7,768 nucleotides of DNA from Sulfurimonas sp. Lineage in GTDB: Bacteria > Campylobacterota > Campylobacteria > Campylobacterales > Sulfurimonadaceae. Of the stretch, positions 1 to 6,608 are shown one piece after another. A program made the translations under genes and the position numbers. The stretch covers positions 1 through 7,768 of the forward strand of contig JAMOMX010000380.1 in the NCBI GenBank assembly GCA_027066935.1, read 5' to 3'. How positions within the stretch are numbered: position 1 is the stretch's first letter; each line of letters opens with the position of its first letter. The notes beneath the pieces are model-generated. The model was given only the letters and a program-made list of their open reading frames with translations, was not told the DNA's origin and searched no databases.

Positions 1-1
1 T

Positions 2-226
2 TTAATGATATATGGGGGCAATAAATACCCCAATATAACAGCTATCAAGAAAAAAACAAAATCTAAAGGCTCATTTCCTACTAAATTATTAGCCTTTAAA
101 ATGTTATATTTAGCAACACGGCAAATTTAAGAAAAATGGGAGGTAACTAGAATCGGAAATTGGAGTGAAATTTATCCTCAACTTAGTATATTCTTTAGTG
201 AAATTATGTCAAAATATACTAGGTGA
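2..226 (+). pseudogene. IS256/Mutator-family transposase, C-terminal fragment (broken)
   Basis: One plus-strand frame reads GGNKYPNITAIKKKTKSKGS, then FPTKLLAFKMLYLATRQI, a TAA stop at 128-130, and then EKWEVTRIGNWSEIYPQLSI up to a TGA at 224-226. This matches the usual end of Mutator-type transposases: a KYP segment, the K-x-TK-x-KGSFP segment, the (A/L)-x-LYLATR helix, and a KW...NW..IYPQLSIFF tail. The frame is open to the left window edge. It carries an internal stop, and the segment that normally lies between KYP and the TK-KG motif (with the TTNAIE-like sequence) is missing, implying an internal deletion. The DDE catalytic core is not in the window. It cannot encode an active transposase. 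The family match is from memory of conserved motifs, not a search. Confidence 0.75.
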
Positions 227-254
227 TTTGGATTTAAGTGGTAGTAAGTGGTGG

Positions 255-280
255 ACTTACACAGTTTATTTTACACTCTC
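255..280 (+). repeat. Candidate right terminal inverted repeat of the IS256-type remnant
   Basis: About 29 bases after the transposase stop lies ACTTACACAGTTTATTTTAC followed by ACTCTC. IS256-family ends commonly have this TTTACACA...TTTACAC layout close behind the transposase stop. The partner repeat at the other end would read GAGAGTGTAAAATAAACTGT and onwards, and should lie left of the window. Without it the call is a resemblance only. Confidence 0.4.
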
Positions 281-313
281 AAAAGGTATCCATTATCTAT
301 GCTGATATTTTTA

Positions 314-3300
314 TTAAAACTTATCAATCTCCTCACTTAACAATGCCCTACGCCCCTTCTCATTGGTTTGTAACAACTTCTCTTTCATCAATGGTACTCT
401 ATAGCTATAATGTCCTAAATCTTTCTTCAAAATATAAGCAATAACCAAACGCTCAAGACTCTCATTAACAGCAGTAGCCCCAACAGAGATACTTTCATGC
501 TCCAACAATGCCAACACTTCATCTAACTCAAACTGCTCTTTATCGATGGTCAAATAGATGATAATTCTATCTAATCTACTATTTTGATTATTTTCACTAT
601 CTATGTTACCCCAGCCTTGAAGTTTGGCTCCCACTACATCACTTTGCATTACTTTATCTAACTGCTTTTTATTGATAAGCTTACTATCTAGTTTTTTCAA
701 TACCCCGTCACAAATAGTAGCGATAAGATTTGCCCGTTGTCCACATGCACTTATGACTTCATCTAGAACTGTTTCATCTTCATAACTTACACCTATGCGT
801 CTCATCGGTTCTAGCATCAACTCTTTACATGCTTTTTTCTCTAAACCCTCCAAAACAATCAACTCTCCAAAGTTATAAAGTGGTGACTGATAATCAGCCG
901 TCACATACTGATAAAGTGTCCAATACCCTGCCAAAACAAAATTCGCCTTGCCCTCTTCTGCCAAGTTTTTAAGTGCTTTGAGTATCTCATACTCTTTTTT
1001 TACCTCAGGCTCTATAAATTCATCTACTTCATCTATGAGCAGAAGCATTTTTTTATCAGCCTTGATGATATATGCCAACACATCATCCAAATTAGAATTT
1101 TTAGCCATACCAAAATTTTTAGCCATTGCTAAAACAATATCTCCTTTCATTCTCTCCATATTTATAAACCGACAATCTACACTTGTGCTAGAGGCATAAC
1201 TTCGGTAAAGCTTTCTAAGTATGGAACTCTTGCCAAGTTGTCTACCTCCTACAATCATATAGTTTTTGTTTGAGTTCATCTTTATATCTCGTACTATTTC
1301 GATTCGACCAAAAAAGTCCATCTCTTTTTGGATTCCTCCAGAGGTTTGATATGGAGAAATACTTGAAAATTCCAAACACTCAGCTAGTATCTTCATAAAA
1401 ACTTCTTCACTTTTTGGACTAAGCAAAAATTCACTCAAACCCTCTTGGGTCGTAGCGATAATATTGTTGGTCTTGTCTCTAGCCAATTTGGCAATACTCT
1501 CTTGATTTTTGGCACTTCCTACTACATAAAATCTATCACCTCTTCCTCTTAATGTCTCTTCTATTTGTTCGGCTGTTTCATCACTAAAATACAAAACAAA
1601 ATCATCTATGGAGAGTTCTGTATCTTTACAGTTAATCTTGTAAAATTCTCCATCTCTACTCATAACACTCTTTTTGATACGACTAGCAAAAATCTCAGCT
1701 CTATCTTCTTCTCTTCCAAACTCAATACTCTCATCTAATCTCTTTTTATCGATGCCGATGTTCTCTAAAATAGTATCTAACTCATTAATGTTACTTAGTC
1801 TTTTTTTGGCTTCATTTAGTAAATTTGGGCTTAGAGTTAGTAAAGCTTTTGGATTTCTTTGAAGTTGGAGAACCAAAGCATTTTTATAGCGTTTAAAATA
1901 AATTATCAAACCCAAAAGAGCCAAAACACCCAACACCCATAAAATATAAATATACCAAGCCAATTTATTTAAAACAATCTTCACACCCTCTACCTGCCAA
2001 ACATAAGCAGGTGCAACTTCTGTTTTAGGATTGTTCTGTTGTTCTTTGATATTTGGTATATAGACAGATAAAGCTACACTCATATTGTTTTCCATGCTAA
2101 AATTACTATCTATGGCAAAAGCGATAGGTACATTAGTGTTTGTTTCGATATGTTTAATCTCTTGGATATTAGACTCAAAAGGTTTTAGTAGCTTTACTTT
2201 GGCATTTTTAACTGTTTCATTACCGATATTAAAAATATCCATATTAAGTGTTTTCCTATCTTTAGAAACCTCTGCTTTTTTTACTACTATGTTTGCATAA
2301 CGAACAGAGATGGGTATAGATATGTTAAATTCACTTCCATTTCCTGTTACGATACTCAGGTTGCACTCTTGTCTGACAAGAGGTTTAGGATTTTGTCTTG
2401 GTAGTTTGGCATGAATTTTTAAAAAAAGGTTTTTTCTTTCACCTTTTTTGATGTAGCTAAGAGTATTTTGCTCTATAGTAAAATACTCATTTTTAGTATA
2501 AGCTCGTATAAAGTAGCTACTTTCTCCACTATTTTTGATGCTAATGTTTAATTCCATACTACTATCATTGAGCATCTCTCTATCTTTTGTCTCAATGCTC
2601 ACTATAAGTTTGTCATTGTTTTTTGTTAAATTGTACTCTTTTGGATAAGCAACTCTTATCTTGCTTACTGTTGCATTTTTATCTCTACTTAGTACCTCTT
2701 TTTTCAAAAGAAATGTACCATCATCTCCCCTAAAAAGGAGTTCTTTTTTAAAATCCTTTACAAGCCAATTGCCTCTAACTCCCCCGATGTACTCTTTAAT
2801 CAACACACCTTTTTTTCTATCCCATAGTTTGATGCTACCATCCAATGAACTTGATATGATGTAGCGTCCATCTTGGCTTATGGTTACAGAGGTTACATAT
2901 CTTGTATGCCCCTCAAAGGTTTTAATCAATACGCCTTTTTCTCTATCCCATAGTTTGATGAGATTATCAGATGAACCTGATACAATGTAGCGTCCATCTT
3001 GGCTTATTGCCACAGAGGTTACATAGCTTGTATGCCCCTTAAAGGTTTTGATCAATACTCTTTTTTCTATATCCCATAGTTTGATGCTCTTATCAACTGA
3101 ACTTGATACAATGTAATGTCCATCTTGGCTTATGGCTACGGAGCTTACAGAGCTTGTATGTCCCTCAAAGGTTTTGATCAATACGCCTTTTTTTCTATCC
3201 CATAGTTTGACGCTATTATCAGATGAACCTGATACGATGTAGCGTCCATCTTGGCTTATGGCTATGGATTTTACATTGTTTGTATGCCCCTCAAAGGTTT

Positions 3301-4702
3301 TAATCAACACTCCTTTTTCCATATCCCATAGTTTGATGTTATTATCATATGAACCTGATACAATATAGCGTCCATCTCGACTAATGGTTACGGAGTTTAC
3401 ATCGCTTATATGCCCCTTAAAAGTTTTAATTAATACGCCTTTTTCTATATCCCATAGTTTAATGCTATTATCATATGAACCTGATACGATGTAGCGTCCA
3501 TTTTGGCTTATGGCTATGGATTTTACATCGTTTTTATGCCCTTCAAAGGTTTTAATCAACACTCCTTTTTCTATATCCCATAGTTTGATGCTATTATCAG
3601 ATGAACCTGATACAATATAGTGTTCATCTTGTTTTATGGATACGGATCTTACAAAGTTTTTATGCCCTTCAAAGGTTTTAATCAATACTCTTTTTTCTAT
3701 ATCCCATAGTTTAATACTATTATCATATGAACCTGATACGATGTAGCGTCCATCTTGGCTTATGGCTATGGATCTTACATCGTTTTTATGCCCTTCAAAA
3801 GTTTTAATCAATACGCCTTTTTCTATATCCCATAGTTTAATGCTATTATCAGATGAACCTGATACAATGTAGCGTCCATCTTGGCTTATGGCTATGGATC
3901 TTACATCGTTTTTATGCCCTTCAAAAGTTTTAATCAATACGCCTTTTTCTATATCCCATAGTTTGATGCTATTATTAGATGAGCCTGATACAATGTAATG
4001 TCCATCTCGGCTTATGGCTATGGAGTATACATCGCTTGTATGCCCCTCAAAGGTTTTAATCAACACTCCTTTTTCTATATCCCATAGTTTGATGCTTTTA
4101 TCATATGAACCTGATACAATGTAGCGTCCATCTTGGCTTATGGTTACGGAGTCTACAATGCTTGTATGCCCCTCAAAGGTTTTAATCAACACTCCTTTTT
4201 CCATATCCCATAGTTTGATGCTATTATCCCGTGAACCTGATACAATGTAGCGTCCATCTTGACTTATGGCTATGGATCTTACATCATTTGTATGTCCCTT
4301 AAAGGTTTTGATCAATACTCCTTTTTCTATATCCCATAGTTTGATGCTTTTATCATATGAACCTGATACAATGTAGCGTCCATCTTGGCTTATGGTTACG
4401 GAGTTTACACTGCTTGTGTGTCCCTCAAAGGTTTTAATCAACACGCCTTTTTCTCTATCCCATAGTTTGATGCTATTACCCCATGATGAACCTGATACGA
4501 TGTAGTGTCCATCTTGACTTATGGCTATTGCACTAATTCTTTTACTAATATCTATATAAAGATTTTTGGAATTTTTAAAAGACTCCCCACCCTCTACGAG
4601 CATTGGTAGGGCTGGTTGTGCTATGAGTGTAGTTTGTAGGATTAGAGTTATCAGGATAATAACTTTTGTGATGATTCGACCTATGCGTATTGATTTTAAC
4701 AC
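314..4702 (-). CDS. Membrane-anchored WD40 double-propeller protein with cytoplasmic STAND/AAA-like ATPase
   Basis: Large protein (1462 aa). Residues 1-28 form a signal peptide or signal anchor: basic K3, R6, R9, K13, then a hydrophobic core, possible cleavage after A28. Residues 56-644 are 14 WD40 repeats of 42 aa (the first 43), each with a GH and a KLWD motif: two seven-bladed propellers. Residues ~690-890 look like two Ig/CARDB-type beta modules. Residues ~914-938 are a transmembrane helix followed by KRYK. Next come a segment with the FYVVGSA and SPYQTSGG motifs, Walker A GGRQLGKS (1152-1159), Walker B LLLIDEVDE (D1224, E1225), and a winged-helix-like end (YSYRVPLMKEKLL). Basic residues flank both hydrophobic segments on the cytoplasmic side, placing the propellers outside and the ATPase inside. 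The start is GTG, overlapping the upstream hydrolase gene by 7 nt, with AAAGAG 8 nt before it. The architecture is well supported. The ligand, output and role are unknown; sensing in defence or signalling is an inference. Confidence 0.9.
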   Translation of the reverse strand: MLKSIRIGRIITKVIILITLILQTTLIAQPALPMLVEGGESFKNSKNLYIDISKRISAIAISQDGHYIVSGSSWGNSIKLWDREKGVLIKTFEGHTSSVNSVTISQDGRYIVSGSYDKSIKLWDIEKGVLIKTFKGHTNDVRSIAISQDGRYIVSGSRDNSIKLWDMEKGVLIKTFEGHTSIVDSVTISQDGRYIVSGSYDKSIKLWDIEKGVLIKTFEGHTSDVYSIAISRDGHYIVSGSSNNSIKLWDIEKGVLIKTFEGHKNDVRSIAISQDGRYIVSGSSDNSIKLWDIEKGVLIKTFEGHKNDVRSIAISQDGRYIVSGSYDNSIKLWDIEKRVLIKTFEGHKNFVRSVSIKQDEHYIVSGSSDNSIKLWDIEKGVLIKTFEGHKNDVKSIAISQNGRYIVSGSYDNSIKLWDIEKGVLIKTFKGHISDVNSVTISRDGRYIVSGSYDNNIKLWDMEKGVLIKTFEGHTNNVKSIAISQDGRYIVSGSSDNSVKLWDRKKGVLIKTFEGHTSSVSSVAISQDGHYIVSSSVDKSIKLWDIEKRVLIKTFKGHTSYVTSVAISQDGRYIVSGSSDNLIKLWDREKGVLIKTFEGHTRYVTSVTISQDGRYIISSSLDGSIKLWDRKKGVLIKEYIGGVRGNWLVKDFKKELLFRGDDGTFLLKKEVLSRDKNATVSKIRVAYPKEYNLTKNNDKLIVSIETKDREMLNDSSMELNISIKNSGESSYFIRAYTKNEYFTIEQNTLSYIKKGERKNLFLKIHAKLPRQNPKPLVRQECNLSIVTGNGSEFNISIPISVRYANIVVKKAEVSKDRKTLNMDIFNIGNETVKNAKVKLLKPFESNIQEIKHIETNTNVPIAFAIDSNFSMENNMSVALSVYIPNIKEQQNNPKTEVAPAYVWQVEGVKIVLNKLAWYIYILWVLGVLALLGLIIYFKRYKNALVLQLQRNPKALLTLSPNLLNEAKKRLSNINELDTILENIGIDKKRLDESIEFGREEDRAEIFASRIKKSVMSRDGEFYKINCKDTELSIDDFVLYFSDETAEQIEETLRGRGDRFYVVGSAKNQESIAKLARDKTNNIIATTQEGLSEFLLSPKSEEVFMKILAECLEFSSISPYQTSGGIQKEMDFFGRIEIVRDIKMNSNKNYMIVGGRQLGKSSILRKLYRSYASSTSVDCRFINMERMKGDIVLAMAKNFGMAKNSNLDDVLAYIIKADKKMLLLIDEVDEFIEPEVKKEYEILKALKNLAEEGKANFVLAGYWTLYQYVTADYQSPLYNFGELIVLEGLEKKACKELMLEPMRRIGVSYEDETVLDEVISACGQRANLIATICDGVLKKLDSKLINKKQLDKVMQSDVVGAKLQGWGNIDSENNQNSRLDRIIIYLTIDKEQFELDEVLALLEHESISVGATAVNESLERLVIAYILKKDLGHYSYRVPLMKEKLLQTNEKGRRALLSEEIDKF
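2771..4537 (-). repeat. Fourteen tandem 126-bp repeats encoding WD40 blades
   Basis: The coding sequence repeats every 126 bases; only the first blade is one codon longer (SSWGNS). Blades are very similar at the DNA level. Bases 3741-3838 and 3867-3964 are identical over 98 nt (adjacent blades), and 4065-4152 and 4317-4404 are identical over 88 nt (two blades apart). The invariant core is DGRYIVSGS, SIKLWD and KGVLIKTFEGH. Variable positions cluster after GH (TSS, TND, TSI, KND, KNF, TNN, TSY, TRY) and just before KLWD (SYDKS, SRDNS, SSNNS, SSDNS, SVDKS, SLDGS). By WD40 convention these map to the D-A and B-C loops on the propeller top face. The pattern points to recent blade duplication or gene conversion. 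Confidence 0.93.
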
Positions 4703-6141
4703 CCAAATATCTCTTTGCCTATCTGCTTTATGACTTCATTCCTCCAAACATATTTACCATTTTTATTTAGCATAATATTTCGCCAAAATAGGGTATTTAG
4801 TATGTATTCACTATATAATGTCCAGCTTATTTCTACCTCATCATCAAGATATCTACATATTGTTTTTCCATCAGATTTTAAACTCTCTAAATCTTGTCTA
4901 ATCATTGTTAGGTTTATTGTCTTTTTTGTATCGTCAAAAAACATCCACTCTGCAGTGTTGAGCGGAGAGAGTTTGGAGTTTTTGCCATACACCAAAGAAG
5001 CTAACTTTTTTCTGCCAATAAAGATGGCATAAAAGTTAGAAAACTCATCTCGCAAACTTCGTATCGCCCTTGCAAATTCTAAGTTTAACTTTATGTTTCC
5101 ATCTTCTATACCTGTAATGTAAAAACAGATTTTCCTATTTGAGCTATCTTCCAATCTATCTGATACCTCTTTGCTCCACGCATGAACACTCTTTATAGAG
5201 TCACAAAACCCGCAATCTTTCGCCAATAACTTAAAATACTCTACTTCATCATCTAAAGATTGAGGAATACGCAGATGATAAAAATTCTTTTTAAAAAGAT
5301 ACTGTTTTTTCTGTTTTACCAAAGCTTGTTGGGTACTTATGTCGGTAAAATCTTGAGAAAAAAGAGTTAAAAGTCTTTTTGATTGTAATGTTTTGGCTAT
5401 ATTGTCTATAAAAGGATTGTTACTAACATCTTCAAAACTGTTTTTTTTACCTAAAATAAATTTTTTCAATACTATATACGAGATATCCTTTTTGTCTTTT
5501 GGCTTCACAATATCCATATGCCCTTTATGCAAAGTTTCTAGGTTTGTATTTGCCCATATCATTTGAGCACTCTGTTTATCTACTATTTGATCTTGTGTAC
5601 CTATAGCATAGAGTGTATCTACATAGTTTTCAAGATTTAAAATTGCACTGTCTTTATTTAAAAACTCTATAAAATCACTATTTTTTGTTAATTGTGCTAT
5701 TTGTTCATGAGGATAAAATTTTGCAATTTGTGCCAAATCTGCACCATTATTTGGTACGGCATAGAGTAAGAGCTTTTTTACACTCATCTCTTTGGAGTTT
5801 GTTTTTAGTATATCTATCAAATATTTTTTAGCAACAAGTCCACCCATACTGTGTGTTACTAAAAAAACCTCTTGATATTCACCATAGCGATGAGTTAGCT
5901 CAGTTTTTAAACCCTCTGCTATATCTTGAATTTTAGGTAGTTTTGATTGAGGTGTAAAAAAAGCCAATAATTTAGAAAAAAATGAAATCACATTTTTGGG
6001 TCGAATCAAACTCGTAGGATAAGTATATATCTCTACATCAAAACCTTTGAGTTCACGATCATCTTCTATAAGTCTTGGAAACTCGCCCCAAGTTTTTTCA
6101 TCACCACCAAGACCATGGATAAATAAAAGAAGTTTTTTCAT
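4696..6141 (-). CDS. Alpha/beta serine hydrolase (PGAP1/DUF676-like) fused to a P-loop-less STAND-like module
   Basis: This 481-aa protein has no signal peptide or membrane helix, so it is probably cytosolic. Residues 1-230 are a lipase/esterase-type alpha/beta hydrolase. The oxyanion-loop HGLGG is at 9-13 and the nucleophile elbow THSMGG at 96-101 (Ser98), followed by AVPNNGADL at 129-136. The likely acid is D184 in GTQDQIV, and the likely His is H208 in HMDIVKP. Residues ~242-481 resemble a STAND/AAA core: RLLTLFSQDFTDIST where Walker A should be but with no GK[ST], a Walker-B-like strand ICFYITGIED, then FYAIFIGRKKLASLV and LSPLNTAEWMFFDD, which line up with NFVLAGYWTLYQYV and QSPLYNFGELIVLEGL of the neighbour's ATPase. 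The FWRN...YVWR end resembles a winged helix. It is first in the operon, with AAAGAG 7 nt before ATG. Substrate is unknown: lipid or ester is likely, but an amidase or peptidase is possible. Confidence 0.85.
   Translation of the reverse strand: MKKLLLFIHGLGGDEKTWGEFPRLIEDDRELKGFDVEIYTYPTSLIRPKNVISFFSKLLAFFTPQSKLPKIQDIAEGLKTELTHRYGEYQEVFLVTHSMGGLVAKKYLIDILKTNSKEMSVKKLLLYAVPNNGADLAQIAKFYPHEQIAQLTKNSDFIEFLNKDSAILNLENYVDTLYAIGTQDQIVDKQSAQMIWANTNLETLHKGHMDIVKPKDKKDISYIVLKKFILGKKNSFEDVSNNPFIDNIAKTLQSKRLLTLFSQDFTDISTQQALVKQKKQYLFKKNFYHLRIPQSLDDEVEYFKLLAKDCGFCDSIKSVHAWSKEVSDRLEDSSNRKICFYITGIEDGNIKLNLEFARAIRSLRDEFSNFYAIFIGRKKLASLVYGKNSKLSPLNTAEWMFFDDTKKTINLTMIRQDLESLKSDGKTICRYLDDEVEISWTLYSEYILNTLFWRNIMLNKNGKYVWRNEVIKQIGKEIFGC
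4711..4716 (-). promoter_or_regulatory. Ribosome binding site for the GTG start of the WD40-ATPase gene
   Basis: On the minus strand AAAGAG lies 8 nt before the GTG at 4702-4700, inside the last codons of the hydrolase gene. The hydrolase stop TAA (4698-4696) lies within the new gene, giving a 7-nt overlap. The same hexamer precedes the hydrolase ATG at a similar distance, which supports GTG as the true start and suggests translational coupling. The signal peptide beginning directly after this codon also fits. Confidence 0.65.
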
Positions 6142-6148
6142 ATGCTGA

Positions 6149-6154
6149 CTCTTT
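6149..6154 (-). promoter_or_regulatory. Ribosome binding site of the hydrolase gene
   Basis: AAAGAG on the minus strand, 7 nt before the ATG at 6141-6139. The protein starts directly at the first beta strand (KKLLLFIHG), so no earlier start is needed. Confidence 0.65.
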
Positions 6155-6162
6155 AATTATAT

Positions 6163-6180
6163 TAATACATTAATGTATTA
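6163..6180. promoter_or_regulatory. 18-bp perfect palindrome, candidate operator of the hydrolase/ATPase operon
   Basis: TAATACATTAATGTATTA is a perfect palindrome, ending 22 nt upstream of the hydrolase ATG. It overlaps the candidate -10 box and would cover the transcription start, the classic place for a repressor dimer. The region is very AT-rich, so chance palindromes are more likely than usual, but 18 perfect bases with two internal G/C pairs is notable. No regulator gene lies in the window. It could also be a small hairpin in the 5' leader. Confidence 0.45.
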
Positions 6181-6182
6181 TA
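6177..6182 (-). promoter_or_regulatory. Candidate sigma70 -10 box for the operon
   Basis: TATAAT on the minus strand, about 35 nt upstream of the hydrolase ATG. The -35 position has no TTGACA-like sequence but is preceded by AT-rich tracts, as is common in epsilonproteobacterial promoters. It is the only good -10 match with suitable spacing in this gap, but the surroundings are AT-rich enough that it is only a candidate. Confidence 0.4.
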
Positions 6183-6248
6183 TTAAATATATATTAAAAC
6201 TAGTAGTGATAGGAAAGTTTTGAGGATTTAAAGTAGTTTACAAATACT

Positions 6249-6577
6249 ATGGCTTACAATACACTTTATAAACAAAATGATATTGAAAAAAGTGTTATTG
6301 GCGTTGTTGTTAACAATGCAGATGGTGCAGTAAAAGTAACAAAAGAGTTAAAACCTAATCTTATCTTGATGGATATCGTACTCAAAGGTTAAAAAAGTGG
6401 TTGTGAAGTGGCTATAGAAATTCGGAAGTTTAGCAACTGTCTGATTTTGCTATCGACTAGATGTGATAATCCAGAATTACTTGCTTGCGTAAAAGATACA
6501 AAACCTGATGAATTTTTGATGAAGTTGGAAAATCTGATTTACTGGTCTTGAAAAAAGGGAGCATTATAAATTGTTAA
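6249..6577 (+). pseudogene. Response-regulator receiver (CheY-like) domain, broken
   Basis: From ATG 6249 the frame reads through NNADGAVKVTKELKPNLILM and DIVLKG to a TAA at 6390-6392. It continues in the same frame as KSGCEVAIEIRK, CLILLST and KDTKPDEFLMK to a TGA at 6549-6551. These are the hallmarks of a receiver domain: phospho-acceptor Asp in LILMDI (codon 6372-6374), the Thr/Ser of LLST, and the conserved Lys of FLMK. Beyond that Lys the usual KP is missing; the -1 frame from 6524 reads VGKSDLLVLKKG, a good match to the last helix, implying a small indel. The first strand with the acidic pocket is absent, and upstream in frame there is a TAG at 6234. The gene is therefore 5'-truncated, has a nonsense codon (G-stop-KSG) and a frameshift. 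Any output domain or partner kinase is gone. Confidence 0.8.
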
Positions 6578-6602
6578 TTCAGCCCTTTTGGGACTGAATT
6601 AA
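6574..6602 (-). terminator. Hairpin between the phosphorylase gene and the receiver remnant
   Basis: The 9-bp arms TTAATTCAG and CTGAATTAA are perfect. Inside them are CCC/GGG with one bulged A and a TTTT loop. It begins 7 bases past the phosphorylase stop and is probably its terminator. The downstream tract on the minus strand (AACAATTTATAAT) is A/T-rich but not a clean U run. On the plus strand the hairpin is followed by AATATATTTT, so it may act in both directions and could once have ended the receiver gene. Confidence 0.6.
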
Positions 6603-6608
6603 TATATT

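Larger units (their letters stand above)
1..280 (+). mobile_element. Right-end remnant of an IS256/Mutator-type insertion sequence
   Basis: This stretch holds the 3' end of a decayed transposase reading frame followed by a sequence that looks like the terminal repeat of an IS256-family element. The left part lies outside the window, so the element's length, left terminal repeat and target-site duplication cannot be seen. The inferred end lies 34 bases short of the stop codon of the WD40-ATPase gene, so the element may have landed directly behind that operon and replaced whatever followed it. The family call comes from recognisable transposase C-terminal motifs; the exact right boundary is tentative. 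Confidence 0.6.

Noticed and set aside
238..444. Plus-strand open frame of 68 codons
   Set aside because: It overlaps the IS terminal-repeat region and the antisense of the ATPase C-terminus, has no recognisable motif or ribosome binding site, and reads as low-complexity antisense protein.
2771..4537. CRISPR-like or satellite array
   Set aside because: The 126-bp period is continuous and keeps one reading frame; repeat units are WD40 codons without alternating spacers.
4600..4702. Lipoprotein signal on the WD40 protein
   Set aside because: The region after the hydrophobic core reads TLIAQPALP with no Cys, so there is no lipobox.
4715..5032. Plus-strand open frame of 105 codons opposite the hydrolase
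   Set aside because: Fully antisense to the conserved STAND-like tail of the hydrolase; no motifs and no ribosome binding site. The same applies to the plus-strand frames at 948-1199, 1674-1862, 2085-2300, 2661-2864 and 7435-7635.
5840..5860. Inactive hydrolase because the elbow reads THSMGG rather than GHSMGG
   Set aside because: The first position of the elbow varies in PGAP1/SERAC1-like hydrolases; Ser98 and the following Gly residues are kept, as are plausible Asp and His partners.
6142..6248. Phage attachment site or tRNA fragment as the island's right edge
   Set aside because: No tRNA-like sequence or direct repeat shared with the left end was found by eye.
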